In this document: one piece after another, positions 22,801-35,256 of the stretch
How the letters are laid out: each line of letters opens with the position of its first letter
Position numbering within the stretch: position 1 is the first letter of the stretch
Notes under the pieces: generated by a model
What the model saw: only the letters and a program-made list of their open reading frames with translations
What the model was told of the DNA's origin: nothing
Database searches by the model: none
Made by a program: the position numbers and the translations under genes
Assembly: GCA_947650285.1 (NCBI GenBank)
Contig: CANTFL010000385.1
Location: 1 to 64,000 of the forward strand
From: Hyaloperonospora brassicae
Taxonomy: Eukaryota; Oomycota; Peronosporomycetes; Peronosporales; Peronosporaceae
Direction: 5' to 3'
Length of the DNA stretch: 64,000 bases

Positions 22801-22886
22801 GGAGACCAAGGTTTTCATGATCAGCTAAAAAAGACGTCGGTGATACAAAGAGCACAACGTCGATCAAAGAGGACCGCGATCCAGAT

Positions 22887-23330
22887 ATGATGAAAAGTAA
22901 AGTGCGCGGTTTTAGCGAAAGAACCCGGTGGGAGAAGGCTACAATCGCATTCACCACGTTGAAAGCCAAGATCGCTACTACTCCGATCCTCAAGCACATT
23001 GACTTATATCAAATATCGGTGATCGTAGTGTGTGCATGCATGTGGGAGGTATCGGCATCTCTCCTGCAGAAATACTTTGCCGTATACTGGCCGGTGACAT
23101 TTTTAAGCCGCACACTCAAACCTAATAATATTAAATATGACATGGTGGAGGAAGAGGTGTTAGCGCTGCTTAAAATCTTAAAATTTGTGCTACATGATGT
23201 AAACATCTCGAGAGATCAAAGTACTTACTCGGTATTTAACCCTGACTTTGGTAGGTCGAATGTTCGGGGCTCAATGGGAGGCTGGATAGATGGGCCGCGT
23301 TGTTGTCGAGTTGGACTTTAAAACTGAGGA
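22887..23330 (+). pseudogene. G2 RNase H fragment
   Basis: Reads WEKATIAFTTLKAKIATTPI, then PVTFLSRTLKPNNIKYDMVE and EEVLALLKILKF, the usual sequence of a Gypsy RNase H with its catalytic Glu in VEEEVLALL. The first Asp region reads VVCACMWE instead of the expected V-Y-A-S-D-W, so a catalytic Asp is missing. Confidence 0.75.
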
Positions 23331-24040
23331 GACGTGAGAATGGGAAGGATGAAATGCTCGGTACCCTTGCAGCCATAACAATTCGTCGATCCGAGGTGGA
23401 CGAGATGCTGATTGATATCGCTCCAAAGAGGCAAACGAGACTAAACATATCATTTACACCGACTACGGTGAAAGAAGGCGAGTATCTCCTGATGATCAGC
23501 TTCAAAGAAATAGCTTGAAACGGAAGAGTGGGGCATACAGCGCGATCGTGTGGAAACTTCCCGAGGGGACCGTAGTGGTCGCTGCATCAGAATATGCGAT
23601 GAATTTATCTGTAAAAACAGCTTGATATCGCGTTCTGTTGCTAAGTTTGATCTGTTGGATAGAGAGACTAGGGGACGGATCATCATATGCGGAGATTTAA
23701 TCTCGATGGTCCGCCAAATGCGGGGCGAGATTGATTGCAAAGCATTGAGTTCACAGCTGTTTAGACACAAGAAATGCAAAGATTCCAGTCGTGGCCAAAG
23801 TACGAGTTCCTGAACATGACATGGGAGTGAAATTTTTGGTGCAGATCGATTGGCGAGTACATCTTTAAAAATATGAGACAGGTACGCTTGCCACCTCTGA
23901 ATTAAAGATACAAGACTTAATGTTTTAAATAGATTGGAGGAATTACTCGTACTAGAAAGACCAGATAGAGTAGCAAAAATGGCCTCTGTCAACGTTTCGA
24001 AGACGAAGGCGGTCCGAGGTACTACATGAAGTATGTTTAA

Positions 24041-24860
24041 ATGATTCGGATCGAGCGAATCATGCTGGCGCATGAGGAAGAAGGTTGGGTCCTCAATGCG
24101 AAGAAGTATTTCACTGAGCATATGACCCAGAAGAGTGAAGAAAATGCGAAGATTAGTTCTCGGATTGCTCCTGATTATGAGGTGGACGAGAACGGGTTGC
24201 TATTGTTCTGTCCTCGAACGTCTAGGTCATCAAAAGATCGCACAAAGTTGATCCGCCTCGCAGTGCCTAGAAGGTTACAGCGTGACTGTTTGCATCATTA
24301 CCACACATGTTTGGAAGGGGACCACCAAGGGATAGGAAGGACGTATCAGCGGATCCGATCTAATTTCCATTAGAGAAACTTTTATCGGAGCGTCTTACAG
24401 TATGTAGCGGGTTGCGTGGACTGTCCTACTTAAATTGACATACCGTCGATCCTTTGGGAATCACCAGGCAATGTGCAAGCCACATACCCGTTTCAAATAT
24501 TTGCAATGGACCTCATACCTTCTCTTCCTAAGTCGTTCAGAAAGAACACGGAGTAACTGCTACGATATGATCTAATCTAGGTATATTTGATGGATGGAGC
24601 AAGCGCATCACTTACGCCGCAGACAATTACAGAAGGATACGAGGAGTGCGTGTTTTGACGGATAAGAGCAAGTGAAGTTATACGGCATCATTAGGAACCC
24701 GGGTTCATGTCATATTTCTTCCGGACATTTAACAAGACCGCCAGACAGAAATAACGTGATACAATGGTTTATAGCTCTCGAGCGAATGGCACATCAGAAC
24801 GCACGGTTCAAACGCTGACTGGAGTCATCAAATAGGGGTGGTTCCCTGGAGTAGTGGTAT
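24041..24860 (+). pseudogene. G2 integrase relic
   Basis: The zinc-binding HHCC domain is readable: HHYHTCLEGDHQGIGRTYQR, then after a stop a VAGCVDCPT-type CX2C (about 24415). The core start FAMDLIPSLPKSF (about 24505) has the first catalytic Asp. The remainder to about 24850 is read only in pieces with many stops (RTVQTLTGVIK near the third catalytic position). Confidence 0.7.
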
Positions 24861-25394
24861 AGTAGGCTAATTTTTAAGATGATAACTTCCAATTCATTCC
24901 CTTAAATGTGTAAAAAATATACCTGAGGGTGCGATTACTGTATATTTCCAACAGTAGCTAAGAAACCTGAGGCTACCTGTCAAAACAATTGTAGGAATAT
25001 ATTGGATATTGTAGGTCGCTCGCATACCCAAATATTCTTCATTAAACCAACCAACTCTAGTTATAAGATGTATGTCGCAGACGTGATTTAAAAGGATTGG
25101 GAAAATTACGCTAATATATGACGTTTGCGATCGCTACGGCCCAATCTCGTGTACGCGAAGATACTACGTTCTACTTGATTTACGGTTGGGACCCGAGATC
25201 GACATTGGATGCGACGCTACCACTGGGAAGTACCAAGTTACGAGATCGGGACCCAAGAAGATGTCGATACAATATTCAGCGTCAGTGCTAGCGAGCTAGG
25301 TCGATGGTGAATGATCAACTTCAGGTCGCAATCCAAGATCGAGCAAATCGCATAATGAAAATAAAGATCCGCCTAACGTAAATATGGCTCGTTT

Positions 25395-25860
25395 TTGATA
25401 GAGAAAAGGATGGATACGCCCGCAAGCTTGCACACATGTGGCATGGGTCGTTTTTGGGTAGCGAAACTCTGCGAAGACCCTGCGGTTCAATCACAGATTG
25501 CAGGAACTCTAAACAGAATATTTCCGGATGTGCACGTCTCCACGTTTAAACAAGTTGTGATTTCCCCAGATCGGCTGAAAGGTGTATTTAAGGGTTGGTA
25601 ATGAAAATCGCGTCGATTTTAATTAATCTTTCATGCCGGAGGAGAGTTAGGAGATCAAATTTGATGCTGATAAATTCGAAGTAAAGCAAATTTTGAATGC
25701 ACGATGGGACGTAATACTCATTATTGTCAGATACATAAACAGTAGCTAGTGCGGTGCAAGAACCACGACGATCTGACGTGAATCGACGAAGCCGATCTAA
25801 ATCGAGGAGCGTTGCTTTATGATGTTGAGCGAAATCGATTAACACGAAATCGTTTCGAAG
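25395..25860 (+). pseudogene. G2 integrase C-terminus and chromodomain-like tail
   Basis: MGRFWVAKLCEDPAVQSQIA, then a NRIFPDVHVSTFK stretch, corresponds to the integrase C-terminal module of oomycete Gypsy elements (a W-GPF-V and VFPVVHVSKLK pattern). Downstream, stop-filled frames with NRGALLYDVERNRLTRNRF resemble the end of a chromodomain. It marks the end of G2 pol. Confidence 0.6.
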
Positions 25861-27200
25861 AGATGCAAGCTCAAGAGGAGGAGTGCGACAGCTAATGGAA
25901 TGGGCGATCTATGTACAATGCAATTGTATGAGAAGGTGGATGTGATATATGTAACATGAGTGACGACAGTAGATAGCGGAGATCCGGTCGCGGCTGAAAA
26001 GCTGAAGAATAAAAATGCTAATATTGAGAAGGACACAATATGATAGAATGAAAAGAGATTATATCGAATAATGTAAGGTTAGAGAACCATTATAAGACAT
26101 TAAGCAGGAAAGCATTTACCGGGCTATCTCGAGATCAATGATTCATGGTGGTCCAGAGGCAAAGGATATATGTGGGATCTATCGGAGAGTCGCGGGGAGG
26201 AACTCTCCCAAGGTTCCGAGGCATACAGCCTCTCGATCTTTGTCATCGACAAGAGTCCAGGGGACCAATTTTCTGAGACTGGTGGACTGAGGATTACCTT
26301 CATCGTCGTAAACGGAAACCGTTTCGATTTGACGAGATGTAGGAAGAAGAAATCAACTTCCAACCCAGCAATGCTGACCTGGTTGATACTTCGTTACAAC
26401 CAAGGCGTAACTTGACCAGAAGACTGTGGTTTGCGATCTCGGTATCCTGAAACCCACCAGCTCAATCGCTCTTGACGCCAAATAAATCTTTATAGTCAAC
26501 CTGCGTCAACAACTTGTAACGGATGCACGCGGACCGTCATGACGCTGGTTGCCCCTTAGGAATTTCTTCAAGCACCGCCAGATGAAATAAGTCTGGATGC
26601 CGCAGCCACCGCTGGCTTACCGGGAGAACTCAAGAAGATTGTGGCAACGGACTATCAAGCCGAATGTTGAGATCGGGCGCCTGGTAACTGGCGACGAGAA
26701 GAAGATTGGGAGAAGGCAGCACCACAAGGGTCGCAAATATGAACCTCAGTGGCTTCCTTATACTCGGAGGAAGGCGAGGACGCACAACAAAGTCGGGACT
26801 TGACAGGTTTGCAGGCAGGCCAAGTGGTAGCAAGATCAAGGCGGGTCATGGGGACACGCAATATCTCCAAATCACTAGCCGTTTATGGATCGGAGACGGA
26901 GAAGAGATCGAAGATCGAGTGGATCTCTTGGGGACTGGCTGTGCCCGTGTAGGAACTGTATCACTCAGACTCTTGTGGCTTAGCAACGCAGGGTCGGGAC
27001 AGCTGGGAGATGCCTTCGAAAAGGTATTAATCGACGTCACTGGGGTCGAGATTGGTAGTAGATCACCAGTCATCAGCAATGTCATGCGATTTCGCGGCGT
27101 GCGATGATCGTGTACATCGCGGTCCCGTTCCACGGTCAAGTCTGACAACTCGACACGCAGTATAGTGAGCAAGGAGTCGTGATCGAGTAACACGCGTCTT
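25861..27200. other. Post-pol region of G2, unassigned
   Basis: Several open frames overlap on both strands (for example 26706-27107 + and 26846-27193 -), none with a motif I recognise. I take this as the 3' non-pol part of G2 or a fragment of another element. Confidence 0.35.
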
Positions 27201-27965
27201 AGCCGCGCATGTTTGGAAGATCGATCAGCAACTTTTGAATTTTCCCGACAAAATCTACTTGCAGTTACCTAACAGTCTCGAAACTGAGACGGAGCTTATC
27301 TTGAGATTTAGGGTGCAACTTTTTGTATCGCGACGATGGATCATACACCCGGTTGAGGCGATCCGAAAGTGCATCACGCCTAGCCACCGAGCGATCTCCG
27401 GCCTCGTCCATCTGCTTGAAAATCCCGGCGACCTCACAGTCACATTTCGCTAGAGTGATATGGCTTTTTTGACAGCCTTCAGAAGCTTCTTTTAAAAAAA
27501 CACGATCTTGGCTGCCTATTAATCGGCGGCCTGATTGTGGATTTCGGCTTGAAGTATGCCAAGTCCCTCGCGAAACTTTTTCGCCCGTTGCGACAGATTG
27601 TTAAGTCGCGCGCGCAGGGTGTTATACTTGACTTGAACAAAAGTCACGAGTAAAGAAGCGAGGATGCAGAGCTTTGGCACTTTTGTTTCGATTTGACAAT
27701 TGCGGGCGATCTGCCGATAGAACTCGGCTTCCATGTCCCTATACCGGTCTAAGTTCAGTTGCTGCTGACTCAGTCGAGAGAAGAGTGAATCGATCATCTT
27801 TTTTGCCGTATAACACAGTCGATCACAGAAGATGGCCCTACGCAGACGCTGTAAGGTGAAACAGGTTGTCTCGAAAGCAAACGCGAGAAAAACCTGCAGA
27901 TACTGGGAACTGGCGGAGCAGGGATTGCAGATGAACTTGCGGCAGAAACTGTATATGGACCACAT
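27201..27965 (-). pseudogene. Antisense coiled-coil ORF downstream of G2 pol
   Basis: The minus-strand ORF 27519-27965 (148 aa from ATG) contains Leu-rich, charged helical sequence (SLFSRLSQQQLNLDRYRDME, later LRARLNNLSQRAKKFREGLG). After the stop, homologous-looking helical sequence continues (MDEAGDRSVARRDALSDRLN near 27360). It faces G2 pol, as the antisense ORF of element A faces its own pol. The function is not known; it may be the gag of another minus-strand element instead. Confidence 0.4.
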
Positions 27966-28424
27966 CGAACGTGTCGGCTGATATGGTCATGGCTGTAGCT
28001 ATTAAAAGATCCCCCTCGACTAACACAAGCGTGGCAGGGTCTAAACATATAGAGCTGGGGTCATCCGACGAAATATACATCGCCTCAAGTGTACCGGGTT
28101 ATGATCTGGGGATTTTCAACCTAACGTTTGATCGAGGGGTGGGATCCGATGTAGCGCCACCCAGCATGGAGGAAACAAACCGAGTATGACTAACAGAAGG
28201 AGGTCAATAGCTCTCAAGATGAAAGAGTATGCACAGCCTGGTCGATACCGTTTGTTTATAAACGGGGAAGAGGAAGATTGTGGTAATGCAATCACGAGAT
28301 ATTACCGAAAAGGTGGGACGAGGGATCTAACTGATCTCAGGCGTCGATTAACTCCGAAAATAGTCCTGATTGGAGTATTACTGTCCGAGATGAGTGGCTC
28401 GCACGGCCTTAATCTGATATCCCT

Positions 28425-28538
28425 CGATCGCAATCCCGATCCGATCTCTCGATCTCGATTCGATCTGAGGGCTTGATCTGATCTGATCTCCTTATCTCGA
28501 TCGAAGCTCTCGATCTCGATCGGATCTCTCGATCTCTG
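28425..28538. repeat. GATC-rich simple repeat
   Basis: Irregular run of GATCTC / CTCGATC / GATCTGATCT units. It is partly palindromic because GATC is its own complement. No gene overlaps it. Confidence 0.8.
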
Positions 28539-30286
28539 GTTTGGGTTACGTCAAGTTTTCAGAGAGAATACACCTGGCGTAAACCACTTGGCGTACAAGA
28601 GAGAGATATCCTAGAGAGAAAGACGCGAGGCTTCAAACGTAGTGATACTGATAGGCCTAGCAACGGGGTAGTTTTGGGTTTGATTGGTTAACATTAAACA
28701 GATTTCAATTTGCTTTGAGTACACGCGTCGACTTATCTTCCGCGTTGGATCATTGGCCGCCCGACGTCAAAGAAAATCGCATACTTTACTCAAGTGATAT
28801 CCCTGCATTGTTTGGCCAGGGATCAAGGACTCTCAAAAAATCATTCAACTGCGATCGGACGCAGCGAACACGTAAAGGAAAGAGGTGTAAGATCACGAGA
28901 CAGCTCTAATAGTCAGAAAGCTCACAAATCAAGCATCTACATTGGACAAGGCGGTCCCATCGAGATCAAGGTGGATCATTGTGATCATCTTACAAGTACA
29001 CCCGCTATCATTTTAAGCTTTACACGCGACAGCACCAATCTTAACCATTGTAAAGATTGGCATCGACTCAAATTCATCTGGAAGAGTGCGATCCGCCCCA
29101 CCGTTAAGTATACAAGATGGGAGAAGTATACAGCACAAAATTGGAGCACCCACTCTGTGGTGGAGTGGTGATCACAATTTTTTTGTGACCCTGACTCTCC
29201 ACTGGCGCCCGGACGACCAACTAACGAAGGAGGTTAGACGATTTCGTTCTCTGTGCTTTATTGATCACCTTGTGTACCCGTCTGTGACGCGAATTTCGCT
29301 CTTCTTGGTGTACTTATGTTGAAGCTGAACTTGACCAATTTAGGGATAGGTGCTGATCGGGTGGATGATTTTCACCCGGCCAAATGTGGGTTGGATCGAG
29401 TGAATTTTTTTCACTAGATCGCGTGTATACTTGGTCGCTCTCCCAGACTCGCCTGTATATAAATGTGATAGTTGATCCGCGAGTATTCTGACCACCTGAT
29501 CTGTCTCGCGATCCTGAATCTGAACCGTAAGGTTCACTGCGTCCAATCGCACTTTGGGGGAGGGGGGGGTTGATAATTATAGTTCCGCCTGGCCACACAA
29601 TCCAAAACCGAAGTTCGCAGGGACGTAGGTCGCTCTCTGCTCAATGGGAGGCCAATGTTCATGCCCGGGAAATGTCGACGCGTGTCTTTCATGTCAAGTT
29701 CAATTCTTTTTTATGTCAGCCAAGCACCCGAAATCTATGACTATGCCTATCTGTTCTCCAGATCTCTGTTGCGTATCGCCTGTATGTGCAATTAATCTCT
29801 GCCATCGTTTGGTCCACAGCAGATACTCCGTAGCGGATCGCGGTGTATTGGATCGCGGTGTTGTGGATTGCAAAGTAGCGACTCGCGGTGTAGTGGATTG
29901 CGGTTTGTGACCCACACCGATTATGTGTCCACACCAATCATGTGTCCACACTACCCAGCGGTACATATACAGGATAGATTGTGGTCAATTGGTTGCGTCT
30001 TCGATCGGACATCCACGGTCGGATCGCCGTCACTTCTGAAACTTCGCATACTTGATGACTTGACGATCCAGTCCTTCAGCCTGCTTCCATATTCACCCGT
30101 TGTCCATTGTCGTCATCAGTCCTGTATACCAGACGTTTCTTACTTCTTGAAGATCCGGTCGATGTAGCTTGGTAATCCAAGCCCTTGATAGCGGGTCGTG
30201 ATCGGTAAATTATCGATCTTTAACTATATTCCTTATTACTGTTAGGTAGACCAATCCGCATAACTTCAACAGTCGTTTTCTGTTAT
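28539..30286. other. Retroelement debris with a PBS-like motif
   Basis: At 29204-29217 (plus strand) the sequence CTGGCGCCCGGAC follows ACTCTCCA. This is the same LTR-end/primer-binding-site pair as in family E, so a diverged E-type LTR probably ends near 29204. A G-rich purine tract lies at 29555-29569. From 29831 to about 29910 a short unit around GGATCGCGGTGT/GTGGATTGCGGT recurs four times. No intact gene. Confidence 0.45.
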
Positions 30287-30403
30287 TTAGTCGATTAATC
30301 CCATCACTCGAGCGGATAAGTCCACCTCCGAGTGCGCTCCACCAACCAAATCAATCTCGCACTGAATGCGGTTTGCAAGTTCCACACCTTCATCATTCTT
30401 CAT
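30287..30403 (-). pseudogene. Family E gag start (left copy)
   Basis: Minus-strand ATG at 30401-30403 gives MKNDEGVELANRIQCEIDLV, continuing to LSARVMGLID then a stop after 38 codons. It lies about 32 bp after the primer-binding site, as expected for the 5' end of a retroelement gag. The right-edge copy (63897-64000) matches. Confidence 0.5.
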
Positions 30404-30434
30404 TTGCGCTTCTCCACAATTCCGTTAGTCTATT

Positions 30435-30446
30435 GTCCGGGCGCCA
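30435..30446 (-). other. Primer-binding site of family E (left copy)
   Basis: On the minus strand TGGCGCCCGGAC directly follows an LTR end (CTCTCCA plus one base). TGGCGCCCG is the complement of a tRNA 3' end as used by many retroelements. Confidence 0.65.
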
Positions 30447-30447
30447 G

Positions 30448-30916
30448 TGGAGAGTTAAGATCGACTCCTAGGAAGAGCAATTACCACGCCACCACATGAT
30501 TGCAGCGCATTGATTACTTATTGCAGTGTTGGTGGATGGCCTTGCCTAGTCGATAGTTCAATTGTTTAACAAACTACCGATGGGTTATAGCAAAACCCAT
30601 TCAAAGTAGACGTTCCATCTCAATATTCATGATCGTGTGCTCGGCGCCCATGCTTTGTAGTTGATGACGCGAAAGTGCAGCATTCTTGGTTTAATCCGCC
30701 CTCAATTCGACATGGCTATGTGAATGCTGATACAGTTGTCGACGCAACACAACATCATACGAGAAGTCGCACTGAGTCATATCCGATACGAGTGACATCC
30801 ACATTTCTGCTGCTGGGGTGATCAAACTTACCTTTGTAGCACCATCGTTCTGACAGACGCTTAATCATCGCAGGAATGTAACACGAGCGAGCCGATCTTG
30901 CTGGCCGAATTGTGTC
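30448..30916 (-). mobile_element. Family E LTR, left copy
   Basis: About 469 bp, matching 63384-63852 in reverse complement (coordinate sum 94300) at about 97% by eye. It ends in CA just before the PBS. The outer end is less certain: it begins TGTACAATTCG in the right copy and is slightly different here. Confidence 0.6.
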
Positions 30917-31290
30917 CGCTATGTTTGGTCCGAGACATGTCGTGTCTCCCTTCCGACAACGACATCCCAAGCTTCTCCTTCGCCGAAATTAAGTTCCAAT
31001 TCCGATTGATATGGCTCAAACGTTCGTTTGTAGCGAGGCGGCTTATTTATCCCATTCATTGGTCTTTTTGGTGGCTGGTTGGCAGCTTCAACTCCGCTTG
31101 CTGCACCTTCAATGCCATTTCCTATTCCGATCATGTTTACTCTTCGAAATCCCTTCCCTTTCATGTGCTATGGTTGGAAGAGCTTGGGACCATAACCTGA
31201 CAGCTTCGCGCGTCTACAGTTAACCATGGCAATGAGTGCTAGAAAGAGCGTAATAATTTTTAAAAGCAAGGATAATGTTATGATTATAAG
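30917..31290. other. Interval between family E LTR and TIR element
   Basis: A minus-strand frame (30919-31164) with a Pro/Asn-rich stretch (NQPPKRPMNGINKPPRYKR) resembles low-complexity gag tails but has no zinc knuckle. Not assigned. Confidence 0.3.
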
Positions 31291-31291
31291 T

Positions 31292-32226
31292 CCACGACTA
31301 CGGGCAAACAACACTTTTGCGAGGGGCACACCGCATTTTTGCTACGGGCATACCCGCCCTTCTAAAATGTTAAAAAGGACTTCACATTTCATGTTTGGGT
31401 ACGTACATCGTCACAGACATTAGCTGTAATTCCATAAATACTGCACGCGGTAGGTGTTTGCTGGTCTTCCCGGCACTGGCATGCGCTTTACAATCTCGTG
31501 CCATTTCTTCACCGGTTTTAAGTCTTCTTGTCCCGTGGACAAACATGCGCTTTGCAATCTCGTGCCACTTTTCGCCAGTTTTGGGTCTCCCTGTCCCGTG
31601 GCCATTCGTCACCCCGCTTCGCCTTCCTATTTTGTCCACGCGCCAAGCCTTAACGTCGGCGGCTCGTGCGACTCATTATAAAATCTGCACGCAATACTTG
31701 AATGTTAAATTGGAAAATTTTGCTGGACTTGCGTGCCTCCTACCACGCGCAAAGTTTGCTCCACTCTTGCAGAAGTATCTTCCTATCAGCGGCTTGTGTC
31801 ATGTAGAAATCTCCGGCAAAGGCCGCAACGACTTTACGCTCTTGACTTGTGAAAATAGTTGTGGGACCGGATTCAAACGACTCGTGACTGTGATATCGTA
31901 CAAACTCGGATGTCGTTGCCACAGCCGGTGGTCCGATCTTGGACCGTACCATGAGATTTGTATACCGTCTTCGATAAAGTAGAGATTCCTGCAAGACATG
32001 CCCGTTTGGATACCGCCCTGGCTATAATGGACTGATATAATCGTGCGCATGAGTGCGTTTACCGTTTAAGATAAGGATATATCGAGCAGTAATAACGTTA
32101 CCACGTGTTTTACTTATTCTGCACCAAAAAATATGAAGTACTTTTTGTCATTTTAGAAGGGCGGGTCTGTCCGTAGCAAACATGGTGTGTGCCCCTAGCA
32201 AAAGTGGGGTGTGCCTCTTGTCGTGG
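31292..32226. mobile_element. Small TIR (DNA) transposon, probably non-autonomous
   Basis: Terminal inverted repeats of about 93 bp: 31292-31384 and 32134-32226, with tips CCACGAC and GTCGTGG and about 85% identity. TAAGT sits directly left of the element and two bases right of it, a possible target duplication. The interior (about 750 bp) has no recognisable transposase. A 64 bp unit is present twice in tandem (31480-31543, 31544-31607), coding on the minus strand for a repeat of the type GRPKTGEKWHEIAKRM. Superfamily unknown; long TIRs would suit a Mutator-like element. Confidence 0.65.
31480..31607. repeat. 64 bp tandem duplication inside the TIR element
   Basis: Two adjacent units beginning CATGCGCTTTACAATCTCGTG and CATGCGCTTTGCAATCTCGTG, about 80% identical. 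The unit length is not a multiple of three, so the similar peptides lie in different frames. Confidence 0.8.
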
Positions 32227-33906
32227 CCTAAGTAAGATTATTTGTTTATCGATTTATATTATGTACGCATAAGCAACAAGCTTGTGGTACGAGGAGGAAC
32301 GTTATTACGGAAAAACTTTTTTTACCGTCATGACTCCTGCCGACCCCATCACTCATCACTCATCACTCATCAATTAGTAGGTTGCATAATACTTAAAGTC
32401 ACAGGTCTTTTTCGGTCTTTCTTGTCCATTCCAGGCATTTAGACAGGAAGTGAGAGCTTCCTGAGGTATTGCTCATAGGCCTGATCCAGAACATATAGCG
32501 ACACGCTTGTCTCAAAGCACAAGTGCATTCAGATAGCGCTTAGCAACCAAGCCAATGATGGAAAATCATTAAAGCGAGACGAAGGACAACAGCATATGGA
32601 AGGACCTTCTTTGTAGGCAATTAATTCGGCTGCATTATTTCACTGGAATTACGTGCATAGCCACCTGAGCCATTAAAGTAGAGCTGGGTCAGGACGAAGT
32701 CGATGTTATCGGTAGCTGCTTCGTTTGTGCCTAAGAGATTAGGCATATTATAAGTAGAAAAAGATTGATCATGGCGTGCTGTCTGGCTAACAGCCCTACT
32801 TATGTCGCTGTCGCTTCATTTTAAGGTCATTCGAATAACGCATGTAACCCCAATAATAACTACTTTGGCGCTTGCTGTAAGGTAATGCACATTTCATTAT
32901 GGACTAAAATGTATCAGGGAATCGGCAATGAGCAGATATGAGCTGTTGTTGCATTAAAGTTGCGTTCCCAGCACGCTGCTGCTGTTTCATCTGGGGCTAT
33001 TGTCGTCGTAAAGAGAGATGAGTTGCAACAGCTTGTCGTACTACCAGCGCAGTAACCATTGTCATACGTTTTAGCCTATACACGAAATCTTTCATTTATT
33101 CATTGTCATTTAAATTCACATGTCCAATACGTTTCAACTTCAACACGTTAATGTCGGATTGCGTCACAAGACGATAGACCTGAAGTAGTAGCACATTACC
33201 GAGTAATAATATACGATCTGCGGTGTCCAGGTCGTTTATGTTTGTTTCACCGCTGCGTGTGCTCACTTTCGAAACAAATATCGACATACCGTGGTACTAT
33301 TTGAAATAGTGCTGTGTGGCCAATGCGTCTCAAATCTCATTCAACAAATACAACGGTAGCCCCCACCCCTCAATCAAGTTGACTAACGGCGTCGGCATGT
33401 ACTTGGCGCGATGCTAAGGACCTCTTGATGTATGTTGTTGTCTTTAATTTAGCTTGTGGATTAGTTATTTGTCCATGTACATTTGCCGCATTTCGTCGGG
33501 TAACGACATGTTTGGCATGTATCCATCGGCTACATCTAGTCTACGAGCTGAATACGCGAAAAGATAAAGCGGCTTAGTATTACCATGCACGTTACAGAGA
33601 TGTCTCCCTTGGTAGCATCGTCAGGCGTAACAAGTAGCTCGCACGTGAACGAGCACTCATTAATGCCGCGCGGGCAACGAAGTTAGCGTGTGCACATGAC
33701 GTACAAGGGATGCTTACCTGATTCCAATATCATCGAGTGTTTCTGGTTGATGTTGCATATTCAGGTGCGTAAACAAATGATGAGCAGGATATCAAGTACG
33801 AACCATAGATGGAGAAGCTGCAATATAGGCATTGCTTGAAAGTCGCATTCCGATTTATGTCACCGGATCAAAGGTTATAGGGATCCTTTCATCATTTGAT
33901 TCTACG
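32227..33906. other. Interval without recognisable gene
   Basis: Only short frames. A small ATCACTC triplicate lies near 32348-32370. The sequence immediately left of 33907 is not present beside the inverted copy at 45741, where element B begins. Confidence 0.4.
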
Positions 33907-35256
33907 GTCACTCTACGTGGTTAATGTCTATACCACCCATCGTATGGAACAAGCAGGCGACTTTCACGACCAGCACATCTACGATAGGTTTTCATAATGT
34001 CATAGCCACAGAACGGAATATATACACTCGCAAGATTAAGCCAATGTTAACATGTCATTATTGACGATTGTCTCGACTGGTAGATACAGTCTGATTACCC
34101 TATTGAGCCATAGACCCGCCTGAGTAAACTGCAACACGTGTTTCGACATTCTAGCGGCGACGGAAGTCGTTCTTCCGCCATTCCGCAGAATGCTACAGCA
34201 GTGTTCAATAACTTGTTCATGCTGACATCGATCGTAAATCGACTGCCACTCAGGACGATACGTATACGACCTCTAGCAGAGCAACTTTGGACCGTTATTA
34301 TAGTTGTGCACGCATTTCGCATCAATGAAGGCCATCACGAACACGAGTTCTGCATTGGCCTTCATCTCAATCAGAGAGAAAGGCACACGGAACCGGGTTT
34401 CTAGTGTGGGATACACTTGGCAGATATACAGTGTAAGATATGGGGAAGTGCCTGAAGGTCGAAATTGCGCTTGAATTGTGCTGATTAAAAGGCAAATTTC
34501 GAAGAGATACATGATTATGCTCCTTTATTCTCATGCTACCCATGTTACATCGACGCCTAATACCTACGATATGTTTTCAGTAGATGAGAAAATTGTCGTA
34601 CCGACGTTCTTACCACGACCTGGTAATTTTATAGTGATCAGTTTACCAGCTGACAGCTGCGCCGCATATACGCTTACCTTGTGTTCCTTCGTAAGTGAGT
34701 CGCACTTAATCACCAATATCCGATGAGTTACATAAAGGCAAACACAAGGTACACCATTTGATGAGAATGTCGTAGCCGCGCTTTAAGTCTTATTCGTGGT
34801 CTGTAGTTTCAGCGGCACATAAATATCGATAGCTGCCGCACAATGATACGAGACTCAGCAGTTAAAAATAAAATGGATAAAACTATGTATTCGAGACATT
34901 TAAAAAGACAAATATATACATTTGACATACCACCAAGGCTTCAGATCCTCAAAAAGTTCCTTGAGTTATTCATGATGCCTTAACGGGCGTCACGAACCAC
35001 TGCACGCATATCATCAGAAGCACGCACAATCTTTAACTCAATCTGGGATAATCCCTCACGGGAATTTCACACGTTATTCCTAACTAGATTCCCTTGCCAA
35101 CAGGTTCTGAGCACAATACCTGTTCCCAGAGCAAAAGGGAGAGGTAAGTCATGGACTGGCCGGTCGGTGACGATGACGCTCTCATACCAGAGAGCCGTCC
35201 AGCACGAGCCAGCCCTTCATCATCTGTGACTTCCCTCATGAGCATCACATCAACGA
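33907..35256 (+). repeat. 1350 bp inverted duplication, left arm
   Basis: Exact-length reverse-complement match to 44392-45741 (coordinate sum constant at 79648, so no net indel) at about 98% by eye. The right end of this arm stops exactly at the first base of the element A LTR. The arm contains the start of the coiled-coil pseudogene (ATG 35151). Confidence 0.9.
35151..35256 (+). pseudogene. Coiled-coil gene, 5' fragment cut by element A
   Basis: MDWPVGDDDALIPESRPARA and the following Ser-rich residues match the start of the minus-strand pseudogene at 44497. The reading frame stops where the LTR of element A begins (35257), 35 codons in. Confidence 0.7.

Larger units (their letters stand above)
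19790..25860 (+). mobile_element. Ty3/Gypsy element G2 (degraded)
   Basis: Domain order on the plus strand: gag zinc knuckle (about 20035), protease (about 20590), RT with YIDD box (22480), RNase H (22.9-23.3 kb), integrase zinc domain (24.25 kb), core (24.5-24.85 kb), and integrase C-terminus with chromodomain-like tail (25.4-25.85 kb). Every domain is broken by stops or frameshifts. LTR ends were not found. Confidence 0.8.

Noticed and set aside
26706..27193. Opposing ORFs of 133 and 115 codons
   Set aside because: Shadow frames of each other, neither with a family signature.
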